From CAYQTL01 sp964420405 (GTDB taxonomy: Bacteria > Acidobacteriota > Thermoanaerobaculia > Thermoanaerobaculales > Sulfomarinibacteraceae), in NCBI GenBank assembly GCA_964420405.1, contig CAYQTL010000028.1, positions 1 to 49,994 on the forward strand: a DNA stretch of 49,994 nt, given 5' to 3'. Position numbers and translations under genes: made by a program. Under the pieces are notes generated by a model that did no database searches, had not been told where the DNA came from, and saw only the letters and a program-made list of their open reading frames with translations. Positions 1-7,550 of this stretch are shown one piece after another (the stretch's first letter is position 1; each line of letters opens with the position of its first letter).

Positions 1-94
1 CCGTCCGCCCGGTTTCCGGATACGGAGGAAGGGGGCCTTCGGCGCGATCGCCCGGTGCGCATCGGGTCCGCCGCACGGGGCGGTCGAAACCGGA

Positions 95-121
95 ACGAGC
101 GCGGCCGACGGCCGCGCTCGT
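95..121 (-). terminator. Hairpin downstream of rocD, probable terminator
   Basis: Perfect 12-bp inverted repeat (95-106 with 110-121) around a 3-base loop, about 50 bases past the rocD stop. On the minus strand it is followed by TCCGGTTTCG, a weak T-rich stretch, so it may be a rho-independent terminator with a poor tail. The rest of 1-171 shows no gene. Confidence 0.5.
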
Positions 122-171
122 GACGATCTCCGATGTTCCGGCGCGCCGGAGGCGCGGCGGGCGGCCCGCCC

Positions 172-1398
172 TCAGTCGAGGGTGGTGAGCACCTTCTCGA
201 TCCTCTCGAGGGCCCACTCGAGGTCCTCTTTGGGGATCATCAACGGCGGCGCGACGCGGATGACGTGCTCGTGGGTCTCCTTGCACAGGATGCCCTCGTG
301 CTGCAGGGCCTCGCAGAACCGGCGGGCGCCGCCGGCCTCCGGCTTGAGGACGATGCCGACCCACAGCCCCTTGCCCCGCACCTGCTCGACGTGGCGCGAC
401 TCGATCGCGGCGAGGCGCTCGCGGAACCAGGTCCCGAGCTCGGCCGAGCGCTCCACCAGCCGCTCCTCCACCAGCACCTTGAGCGCCTCGCGGGCGACGG
501 CGGCGCCGAGCGGGTTGCCGCCGAAGGTCGAGCCGTGCTCGCCCGGGTGGAACACGCCCATCACCTCGTCGTCGGCGAGGATCGCCGACACCGGGTACAT
601 CCCGCCCGACAGGGCCTTGCCCACGATCACGACGTCGGGACGGACGCCCTCATGCTGGTAGCAGAACAGCGCCCCGGTGCGGCCGAAACCGGTCTGGATC
701 TCGTCGGCCACCAGCAGCGCCCGGTGCTCGTCGCACAGCGCCCGCAGGCCGGCGACGAAGCCCTCCGGCGGCGCGACGATCCCCGCCTCGCCCTGGATCG
801 GCTCCACGAGCACCGCGCACACGTTCGGGTTCATCGCCCGCCGCACCGCTTCGAGGTCGCCGTATGGCAGGATCGCGAAGCCCGGCGTGAACGGTCCGAA
901 CCCGAACCGGTACTCGGGGTCCGACGAGGCGCTGACGATGGTCGTGGTGCGGCCGTGGAAGTTGCCTTCGAACACCAGGATCTCGGCCTGGTCGTCGGGG
1001 ATCCCCTTGACGGTGTAGCCCCACTTGCGGGCCGCCTTGATCGCCGTCTCCACCGCCTCGGCGCCCGTGTTCATGGGCAGCATCCGCTGGTAGCCCGTCA
1101 GCTCGCAGAACTCCCGGCAGAACGGCCCGAGCTGGTCGTTGCGGAAGGCGCGCGAGGTCAGCGTCACCCGCCGCGCCTGCTCGGTCAAGGCCTGGACCAG
1201 CCGCGGATGGCAGTGGCCCTGGTTGACCGCCGAGTAGGCCGCCAGGCAGTCCAGGTAGCGCCTGCCCTCCGTGTCCCACACCCACGCACCCTCGGCGCGC
1301 TCGATCACCACGTCGAGGGGATGGTAGTTGTGTGCGCCGTAGCGCTCCTCCAGCTCGATGAGCTGCTCCGCGCGAGTCGTCTCGACCACCTGCGTCAT
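172..1398 (-). CDS. rocD: Ornithine--oxo-acid aminotransferase
   Basis: A 408-residue class-III PLP-dependent aminotransferase that converts ornithine and 2-oxoglutarate to glutamate-5-semialdehyde and glutamate in arginine/ornithine catabolism; cytoplasmic. Family hallmarks run in order: MNTGAEAVETAIKAARKWGY (about 109-128), NFHGRTTT (146-153), LVEPIQGEAG (197-206), the cofactor-binding ADEIQTGFGRTG (231-242) and the Schiff-base lysine K261 in VIVGKALSGG. Length matches the family. The start is the ATG at 1398 because GGAGGG lies just upstream; the frame stays open another 88 codons, but that extension is arginine/proline-rich and lacks family similarity. A possible promoter lies about 85-115 bases upstream. 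It is probably monocistronic. Confidence 0.93.
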   Translation of the reverse strand: MTQVVETTRAEQLIELEERYGAHNYHPLDVVIERAEGAWVWDTEGRRYLDCLAAYSAVNQGHCHPRLVQALTEQARRVTLTSRAFRNDQLGPFCREFCELTGYQRMLPMNTGAEAVETAIKAARKWGYTVKGIPDDQAEILVFEGNFHGRTTTIVSASSDPEYRFGFGPFTPGFAILPYGDLEAVRRAMNPNVCAVLVEPIQGEAGIVAPPEGFVAGLRALCDEHRALLVADEIQTGFGRTGALFCYQHEGVRPDVVIVGKALSGGMYPVSAILADDEVMGVFHPGEHGSTFGGNPLGAAVAREALKVLVEERLVERSAELGTWFRERLAAIESRHVEQVRGKGLWVGIVLKPEAGGARRFCEALQHEGILCKETHEHVIRVAPPLMIPKEDLEWALERIEKVLTTLD

Positions 1399-1482
1399 GG
1401 CACGGCCCTCCTTCGATTCGGTTTTCCTCGGGGGAGAGCGAGTCGATCCAGCCCGATCCGGAGCCCTTGCGGCTCGATCGGA

Positions 1483-1511
1483 ACAGTACACAGTTGCGGT
1501 TTCCGGCGCAA
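1483..1511 (-). promoter_or_regulatory. Candidate rocD promoter
   Basis: On the minus strand TTGCGC (1511-1506) and TACTGT (1488-1483) are separated by 17 bases and lie about 85 bases upstream of the rocD start. Each hexamer matches the sigma70 consensus at only three positions, so the spacing is the main support. Confidence 0.35.
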
Positions 1512-1763
1512 CACCACGAGCACGACGCCACCCGCGAGGTGCCGCGGCGCCCGCCGCCTCAAGGACGCGTGCACAGCTGTAAGGCCGGAAGATGTGGCGG
1601 TGTGACCATGCCGACGAGCCTGCCGCCTCGAGTGGACGACTCGCACGGCGTGGGCGGGGCATTGTCGCACCTTCGCATCGTCACACCTTCAGACGCGCTC
1701 CGGACGCGGGTGCGGAACCGGACGCCACGACCGGGCGTGCCGCCGGACGGTGCCCGGACACGG

Positions 1764-1791
1764 AAAAGCGCCCCGCAGGTCGCGGGGCGCT
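1764..1791 (-). terminator. Rho-independent terminator of the IPTL-CTERM-like gene
   Basis: Ten-bp perfect GC-rich stem (1767-1776 with 1782-1791), 5-base loop, then TTTT on the minus strand. It lies 26 bases past the stop of the gene ending at 1817. This is the clearest intrinsic terminator in the window. Confidence 0.85.
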
Positions 1792-1816
1792 CGGAAGCTC
1801 TCGATGTCGCTGCGGG

Positions 1817-2521
1817 CTAGTTGCTGCGGCGCAGCACCAGCAGGCCGACGCCGACCAGCAGCGCACCCATCAGGATCAGGCCGAGGGTCGACGTGGTCGG
1901 GACCGGGACCGCACCCGTGAAGTCCGGGGTGGCCGTCGGGCCGCCCGGGGTGGGGGTCGGGAGAATGTCGACGTAGAGCGTTCCCGCCGGACCGACGTCG
2001 GTGGACTGGGACACGAACCCCCACGCGTAGTTGGGGGTGGGCCAGGTCACGCCGGCCGCCGCGAGCAGGAACATCTGGTAGGTGTCCGGCTGCGGCACGG
2101 TGGTGGTGAACGACGTGGCGAAGCTGTTCTGCGCGGTCGGCGAGTTCACGAAGTACTCGCTGTTGAAGGCGCACCAGTTCGGACCCGGAGTCGCCCAGGT
2201 GGTGCATCCGCCCTGCCACGGCGAGTCGTAGATCTGGGCGTACAGCCAGACCTGGTCGTTCAGCGTGACGGGGCTGCCGCCGGTGGTCGTGCCGTAGAAC
2301 GGGACACCGTCGCCGCCGACCGTGTTGGCACTGGCGTCGATCCGGACCTCCAGCGAGCCGATCTGCGTCGCCGAGATGGTGAGGCTGCCGAGCGTCCCGT
2401 TGGTGCGGGTGTCGGGGGCCGTCATCTTGGCGTCGGCGGTTGGGTTTGCGGGGTTGACCGCCGCCGTCGCCACGGTGGACGTCAGCACTGCGATCGCGAC
2501 GAGCGCCAGGACCTTCTTCAT
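1817..2521 (-). CDS. Exported protein with IPTL-CTERM-like C-terminal anchor
   Basis: A 234-residue protein with a clear signal peptide (MKKVLALVAIAVLTSTVATA) and a C-terminal tripartite anchor: VPTTSTLGL, a hydrophobic helix, then LRRSN. This layout resembles IPTL-CTERM/PEP-CTERM sorting signals, which direct proteins to exosortase-like processing at the cell surface. A Pro/Thr/Gly-rich linker (PTPTPGGPTATP) precedes the anchor. The middle is rich in Thr, Ser, Asn and aromatics and looks like a beta-sandwich, with four cysteines (GGCTTWATPGPNWCAF holds two); no enzyme motif was recognised. The ATG at 2521 follows AAGGAGGAG. A strong sigma70-like promoter upstream and a good terminator downstream suggest an abundant single-gene transcript. 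No sortase is in the window. Confidence 0.75.
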   Translation of the reverse strand: MKKVLALVAIAVLTSTVATAAVNPANPTADAKMTAPDTRTNGTLGSLTISATQIGSLEVRIDASANTVGGDGVPFYGTTTGGSPVTLNDQVWLYAQIYDSPWQGGCTTWATPGPNWCAFNSEYFVNSPTAQNSFATSFTTTVPQPDTYQMFLLAAAGVTWPTPNYAWGFVSQSTDVGPAGTLYVDILPTPTPGGPTATPDFTGAVPVPTTSTLGLILMGALLVGVGLLVLRRSN

Positions 2522-2618
2522 CGCCACTCCTCCTTCTCCTTCAAATGGTCGCCCCGACCGAACTCCGGGTTCGGACACGGGACCAGATTATGAGACCTCG
2601 CTCTGCTCCTCCGTTTCG

Positions 2619-2647
2619 ACTCTAGCGGCGGGGTACGATGTTGTCAA
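2619..2647 (-). promoter_or_regulatory. Sigma70-type promoter of the IPTL-CTERM-like gene
   Basis: Minus strand reads TTGACA (2647-2642), a 17-base spacer and TAGAGT (2624-2619). The -35 is a perfect consensus and the -10 matches 4 of 6. It predicts a 5' leader of about 90 bases before the ATG at 2521. Confidence 0.75.
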
Positions 2648-2737
2648 CACCTCGCGACCCGTCGGGCGTTGAGACCGGGGGTCCGGCGGCGGCGGCCGCG
2701 AGGAACGTGCTCCTGTGCTCAAATCGTAATCCTCGTG

Positions 2738-5485
2738 TCATTTCTGGGTCTCCTGCAGAAGCAGCCCGACGCGCTGGATGCCGGCCTGCGCCTCCTCCCG
2801 CAGGGGGCCGGGCCGGCTCTTGCGGGCGGCCTCCTCGTAGTGCCGCAGCGCGACGTCGGCCCGCCCGCGCTGCTCGAGACACCGGGCGACCTCGAGGTTG
2901 AGACCGGGCAGCATCTCGCCGGGCCGGTCCATCTCCGTGGCGACGAGCTCGAGGGTGTGGTCGCAGTGGCCGACCCTGGCGGCCGCGACGGCGAGCCGGT
3001 CACGGACGTCCTGCCGCTCGGGGGCAAGCTCGTACGCCCGCCGCAGGGCGTCGTACTCCTCCTCGAACCCTCCCCGGCGGTCGAGGATCGCGGCGAGCGT
3101 CAGCCAGGCGTCCAGGTAGGACGGCGAGCGCCGCAAGGCGCGCCGTACCTGCTCCTCGGCGTCCTCCAGGTGACCGCTCTCGGCCAGTGCGATGGCGAGG
3201 TTGTTGCGCGCCGCGACGAACTCCGGGTCCGCCGCGAGCAGGCCATTGAGCACCTCGACCGCCTCGTCGAACCTCCCTCCGCGGACCAGGACGATGCCGA
3301 GGTTGTTGCTCACGCTCGGGTCGTCGGGGGTCAGCGTCAGCGCCCGGCGGAGGGCCGTCTCGGCCTCGACCATCCGGCCCGCGTTGATGTAGGCGACGGC
3401 CAGGGTGGTCAGGAAGTTGGGCCGCGCCGGCGCGAGCCGGGCCGCCTCCTCGAGGTGGGGGAGCGCGGCGTCCAGGTCCGAGTCGAGCAGCAACGCACCG
3501 AGCTGGTAGTGGGTGTCGCCGTCCTCCGGCTGGATCCGCAGCATCTCCTCGTACACGGCGACCGCGTCCTGCCGCCGTCCGGCCGACTCCAGCAGCCCCG
3601 CGAGCTGGCGGCGCGAGCGCTGGTGGAACGGCGAGACCTGCACCGCCCGCTCGAGGTCGGCCTCCGCCTCGTCGAGCCTGCCCTGCTCGATCCGCCACAT
3701 CGCACGCACGCTCAACAGGTCGGGATCGTCCGGGTTCTTGGCGAGGGCGGACTCGACCAGCTCGGCCGCCTCACCCCGCCGCCCGAGAGCGCTCAGAGCC
3801 CTCGCCTCGAGGGCGTCGAAGATGCCGAACGGCGACCGCGTCGTCCTGCCGAGGCGCGCGAGGCTGATGCTCTCCTCGTACCGGCCGCGCTGCAGCTCGA
3901 GCATACAGATCGCTGCGACGACGTCGCTGTTGGCGGGGTCGATCTCGAGACACCGGCGCCATGTCCGCTCGGCCAGGTCGATGTCGCCCATGGTCATCTG
4001 GACGCGACCCTTCAAGGTGAGCGCGGCGATGTTCTCGGGATCCTGCGCCAGCATGGCGTCGATGCCGGCCAGCGCCTCGTCGTACCGTCCGGCCGCCATC
4101 TGCATCTGGGCGCGCTCGATGTGCACGTGGCCCGACACGAGGTCCCGCGGGTCCGGCGGGTCGCGGCGCGGCGGCGCAGTGGTCGCGAGATAGCCGAGGG
4201 CGGCCAGGGCCTCGCGCTCCGACGGCGCGAGCTCGAGGGCCACCTCCGTGTCGAGGGTGTCGTCGCCGGCCACCACCTCGTCGAGGCGGGAGCGCAGGTT
4301 CTCCAGCTCGAGCGTCTCGACGTCGGCCAGGTCGGTCAGCTGGCGGGGATCGCTGCGGAGGTCGAACAGCTCGTCCCTGGTCCCGGCCTGCAGCTCCCAG
4401 CTGCCGACGCGCAGGCCCCGCAGCTCGGACCATCCGTACTGGAACATCGGCAGCATCGCCTCGTAGTAGACCGCCCGCGCGTCAGGCGAGGTCACGCCGA
4501 ACGGCAGCCTGCCGTCGCTGCGGTCGTGGTTGGGATTCTCGACGCCGACCAGCGCGGCGACCAGCGGCGCCAGGTCGACGACGCTCACCGGCTCGGCGAC
4601 CCGGCTCGGCCGCGTCATCCCCGGGGTACGCAGAATCCACGGCACGTGGATGGTGGCCTGGTGCAGCAGGAACCCGTGGGTCTGCTCGCCGTGCTCGCCC
4701 AACCCCTCGCCGTGGTCGCCGACCACCGTGAACACGGTGTCCGACAGCCGGCCGGTCCTTTCGAGGTGGGCCAGCAGGTCGCCCACCACCGAGTCCGCGT
4801 ACGCGATCTCGCCGCCGTAGGGGTCTCCCGGAAATCGGGAGCGGAACGGCGGCGGCGGATCGTACGGCGCGTGGGGGTCGTACAGGTGGAGCCAGAGGAA
4901 CACCGGCGTTTCGGCCGGAACGGTGTCGAGCCAGGCCGTCGCCGCCTCGAGCGTGACGCCGCCCCGGCGGGAGGGGACCATCGTCTGTCCGAACCGCCGG
5001 CTCTTGGAGAGGTCGTCGTCGTAGACGTCGAACCCCTGGTCGAGGCCGTAGCGGCGGGTCAGGACCTCGGCCGAGACGAAGGCGCCGGTGGCGTACCCCT
5101 CGGCCGCGAACACCTCGGCCAGGGTCTCGACCTCGTCGGGGAGGACGAACATGCCGTTGTTCCGCACCCCGTGCGTGATCGGTGTCAGGCCCGTGAAGAT
5201 CGACGAGTGGGCCGGCAGGGTGACCGGCGCCACCGACTGGGCGTTCTCGAACACGATGCCCTGGGCGGCGAGCCCGTCGAGAACCGGGGTCAACCCGGCC
5301 GGCGAGCCGTAGCACCCGATCCGGTCGGCCCGCGTGGTGTCGAGCGTCACGACCACCACCGAGGCGTCCGGGTAGGTGCCGAGCGACGAGGGTGGAGCCG
5401 GGGAGCGTCCCACCCGGAACGACAGCACCAGGCCGGCGACCCCGGCGAGAATCAGCGCCACACCGATGATCTTGGCAGGTCGCAC
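2738..5485 (-). CDS. Membrane-anchored AlkP-superfamily (sulfatase-like) hydrolase fused to TPR repeats
   Basis: A 915-residue protein: N-terminal membrane segment (about 5-22), a sulfatase/alkaline-phosphatase fold (about 38-400), then ten or more tetratricopeptide repeats to the C-terminus. The metal site is visible in VVVVTLDTTRADRIGCYG and VGDHGEGLGEHGEQTHG. The nucleophile position reads APVTLPAHSSIFTG, a Thr and no CxPxR or SxPxR, so formylglycine chemistry is not supported. Phosphotransferase or phosphohydrolase activity on a surface glycan or lipid is as likely as sulfatase. The start is taken as the GTG at 5485, directly after GGGAGGCGAC and just before the hydrophobic segment; an ATG 28 codons upstream has no ribosome site. 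The TPRs presumably recruit partners. Confidence 0.85.
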   Translation of the reverse strand: MRPAKIIGVALILAGVAGLVLSFRVGRSPAPPSSLGTYPDASVVVVTLDTTRADRIGCYGSPAGLTPVLDGLAAQGIVFENAQSVAPVTLPAHSSIFTGLTPITHGVRNNGMFVLPDEVETLAEVFAAEGYATGAFVSAEVLTRRYGLDQGFDVYDDDLSKSRRFGQTMVPSRRGGVTLEAATAWLDTVPAETPVFLWLHLYDPHAPYDPPPPFRSRFPGDPYGGEIAYADSVVGDLLAHLERTGRLSDTVFTVVGDHGEGLGEHGEQTHGFLLHQATIHVPWILRTPGMTRPSRVAEPVSVVDLAPLVAALVGVENPNHDRSDGRLPFGVTSPDARAVYYEAMLPMFQYGWSELRGLRVGSWELQAGTRDELFDLRSDPRQLTDLADVETLELENLRSRLDEVVAGDDTLDTEVALELAPSEREALAALGYLATTAPPRRDPPDPRDLVSGHVHIERAQMQMAAGRYDEALAGIDAMLAQDPENIAALTLKGRVQMTMGDIDLAERTWRRCLEIDPANSDVVAAICMLELQRGRYEESISLARLGRTTRSPFGIFDALEARALSALGRRGEAAELVESALAKNPDDPDLLSVRAMWRIEQGRLDEAEADLERAVQVSPFHQRSRRQLAGLLESAGRRQDAVAVYEEMLRIQPEDGDTHYQLGALLLDSDLDAALPHLEEAARLAPARPNFLTTLAVAYINAGRMVEAETALRRALTLTPDDPSVSNNLGIVLVRGGRFDEAVEVLNGLLAADPEFVAARNNLAIALAESGHLEDAEEQVRRALRRSPSYLDAWLTLAAILDRRGGFEEEYDALRRAYELAPERQDVRDRLAVAAARVGHCDHTLELVATEMDRPGEMLPGLNLEVARCLEQRGRADVALRHYEEAARKSRPGPLREEAQAGIQRVGLLLQETQK

Positions 5486-5530
5486 GTCGCCTCCCGTCCG
5501 AGCCCGACCGGAGGCCGGTCCCGGCGGCGG

Positions 5531-5536
5531 ATTATA
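5531..5536 (-). promoter_or_regulatory. -10 box upstream of the AlkP/TPR gene
   Basis: Perfect TATAAT on the minus strand, preceded by TG, about 45 bases before the GTG start at 5485. No convincing -35 at 16-18 bases was seen. Confidence 0.5.
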
Positions 5537-5642
5537 CATGCGCGGCAGTGCCGGCCCGGGGCTGTTCACGGAGGGGCACGGCTGCTGCCGGAGCCTGGCG
5601 AGGCCGCCGGCCGTGGGTTATGCTCGGCGGCCGGAGGCTGGG

Positions 5643-6257
5643 ATGAGGTGGACGTTCTGGCTCATGGTCATCGCTCTCGCGAGCACCGGCCTGGCGTTCC
5701 GGGGCTGCGGAACGGACGAGGCGGGGATCCCTCGCGACGGCGCGGTCGCGGAGGCCGCCGCCCAGGGGGACGAGGCGATTCCCGAGGAGGCGCCGGCCGG
5801 ACGCGCGCCGCTCCAGCCGCCGTGGTGGCGCGACGCCGGCGTCGTCGCCGAGATCGGTCTCTCGGACGACCAGCTCGCGAGCGTCGAGCTGCTGATGGCC
5901 GACGGCTCGGACGCGCGCAGCACCATCCGCCGGCGCGAGCGACGCGCGGGCCTGGCGTTCCTTCGCGCCCTGAGCCAGGATCCCTACGATCCCGCCCAGG
6001 TCGAGCGCCGCGCCGCCGAGGTGGTCGACGCGCTCGCCGACGTGTACCGGCACCGGCTCGACCAGGTCCACGGCCTCCGGGAGATCCTGACGCACGAGCA
6101 GTGGCTGCGGCTGTGGAAGGCGGCACCGCAGGCGGTGCAGGTGACCCGTTTCCGGGCCACCCTCGGGCCGACGATCTCGGTCTCCGACGAGGGGCAGCCC
6201 GAACCCGGCGATGAGCTGCCCGGAGACGGCCCATCGGGAGACGGGCAGTCGCCGTGA
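5643..6257 (+). CDS. Spy/CpxP-like exported protein
   Basis: A 204-residue protein with an N-terminal hydrophobic signal (MRWTFWLMVIALASTGLAF), then a low-complexity acidic/Ala stretch, then a helical domain (about 70-160). The domain begins IGLSDDQL and ends ILTHEQWLRLW, resembling the LTxxQ repeats of the Spy/CpxP periplasmic sensor-chaperone family. A Pro/Gly/Asp-rich tail follows. GRRERR-like basic clusters in the helix fit a chaperone-type surface. The ATG at 5643 follows CCGGAGG. It is divergent from the AlkP/TPR gene and convergent with prfB. The FRGC sequence after the signal is a poor lipobox, so lipidation is unlikely. The family assignment rests on the motif pattern only. Confidence 0.6.
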   Translation: MRWTFWLMVIALASTGLAFRGCGTDEAGIPRDGAVAEAAAQGDEAIPEEAPAGRAPLQPPWWRDAGVVAEIGLSDDQLASVELLMADGSDARSTIRRRERRAGLAFLRALSQDPYDPAQVERRAAEVVDALADVYRHRLDQVHGLREILTHEQWLRLWKAAPQAVQVTRFRATLGPTISVSDEGQPEPGDELPGDGPSGDGQSP

Positions 6258-6272
6258 CCGGCGGTCTCGCCG

Positions 6273-7374
6273 TCAGCCCTGCATGGCGGACCAGTGCAGG
6301 TACGACTCGATGAAGGCGTCGATGTCGCCGTCGAGCACCCGGTCGGCGTCGCCGACCTCGTGGCCGGTGCGCAGGTCCTTCACCATCCGGTACGGCTGCA
6401 GCACGTAGGAACGGATCTGGTTGCCCCACGAGATCTCCTTCTTGGGGCCCTTGATCTTCTCCATCTCCTCCTCGCGTCGCTGCATCTCCAGCTCGTAGAT
6501 CCGCGCCTTGAGCACCTTCATGGCGCTCGCCAGGTTCTTGATCTGGGAGCGCTCGTTCTGGCAGGTGACGATGATGCCGGTCGGCTCGTGGACCACCCGC
6601 ACCGCCGAGTAGGTGGTGTTGACTCCCTGTCCGCCCGGACCGGACGAGCAGTAGCGGTCGATCCGGAGGTCCTTCTCCGGGATCTCGAGGTCGACCTCCT
6701 CGTCGACCTCCGGGTAGACGTGCGCCGAGGCGAACGAGGTGTGGCGGCGGGCCTGGGCGTCGAACGGCGAGATCCGGACCAGCCGGTGGACGCCGTTCTC
6801 GGACTTGAGGTAGCCGTAGGCGTACGCGCCCTTCACGAGCAGCGTCGCGCTCTTGATGCCCGCCTCCTCGCCCGGTTGCTCGTCGATCACCTCGACATCG
6901 AAGCCGCGCCGCTCGCACCACCTGAGGTACAGCCGCTCGAGCATCTCGGCCCAGTCCTGGGACTCGGTGCCGCCGGCGCCGGGGTGGATCTCGACGAAGG
7001 CGTTGGCGGTGTCGTGCTCGCCGTGCATCTTGGTCGTCAGCTCGACCCGGTCGAGCAGCGGCTCGACCCGCTGCAGCGAGCGCCCGAGCTCGTCCCCGAT
7101 GCCGCTCTCGCCCTCCCTGGCCATCTCGATCAGGACCTCGAGCTCCTCCTGGACGTCCCGCAGCGAGTCGGCGGTCGCGACCCGCTCCTGCAGCTCGGAC
7201 CGTCGGCGCATGACGTCCCTGGCGCGATTCTGATCGGACCAGATGTCGGGGTCCTGCGCCTCGGCGTCCACGTCCGCGAGGCGGGCCTTCAGGGCCTCCT
7301 CGTCAAAGGTACCCCCGCAGCCGCTTGACGCGGCTGACCTGGTCGTCGGCACGGCTGATGAGCTCGTCCAGCAT
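6273..7374 (-). CDS. prfB: Peptide chain release factor 2 (programmed +1 frameshift)
   Basis: RF2 recognises UGA and UAA and triggers peptide release. It is read as two segments: 7374-7306 (23 codons, MLDELISRADDQVSRVKRL...) then a +1 shift into 7304-6273, giving 366 residues, the usual RF2 length. The stop-codon recognition tripeptide SPF (RISPFDAQARRHTS) and the catalytic GGQ (SSGPGGQGVNTT) are intact. The ATG at 7374 follows GAGGAGG. The in-frame UGA at 7305-7303 is the autoregulatory stop: low RF2 permits the shift and restores synthesis. It lies 176 bases downstream of lnt on the same strand, separated by a large hairpin. Confidence 0.96.
7302..7318 (-). promoter_or_regulatory. RF2 programmed frameshift site
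   Basis: Minus strand reads GCGGGGGTACCTTTGAC. It has a G-rich internal Shine-Dalgarno-like run three bases before the slippery CTT, followed by in-frame TGA and C. This is the classic prfB recoding signal (CUU UGA C). Confidence 0.95.
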
Positions 7375-7420
7375 CAGACCTCCTCGCCGAACCCCTCGCG
7401 GCCGGCGGTCGACCATCCTA

Positions 7421-7479
7421 CCCGATTTCGGGATGGGGGCGGAGCGACCTGGCCGCCTCGCCCCCATCCCGGCGTCGGG
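7421..7479. repeat. Large imperfect hairpin between lnt and prfB
   Basis: A 12-bp perfect inverted repeat (7430-7441 with 7459-7470) lies inside an extended imperfect stem (CCCGA at 7421, TCGGG at 7475). There is no U-run on the minus strand. It could be an lnt terminator, an RNA processing site, or part of the prfB leader. Confidence 0.5.
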
Positions 7480-7550
7480 AAAGGTGCCCGCATCGCGGCA
7501 AGGGGGCTCTGCTGCGGGTGCCATCGCACACCCGGAGGCACCAGCAGGCC

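Larger units (their letters stand above)
1399..1816. other. Intergenic region between rocD and the IPTL-CTERM-like gene
   Basis: About 420 bases with no supported gene. It holds the rocD ribosome-binding site and candidate promoter near rocD and the terminator of the IPTL-CTERM-like gene at the other end. The open frames here lack codon bias or recognisable domains. Confidence 0.6.

Noticed and set aside
2738..5485. Straightforward arylsulfatase call
   Set aside because: No CxPxR/SxPxR formylglycine motif; only the AlkP-superfamily fold is supported.
2669..6214. Plus-strand open frame of 1181 codons
   Set aside because: It is antisense to the AlkP/TPR gene, has Arg/Gly/Pro-rich composition and no domain; long antisense frames are expected at this GC content.
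6273..7374. prfB as a frameshifted pseudogene
   Set aside because: The in-frame UGA sits in the conserved recoding signal, and both segments join to a full-length RF2.
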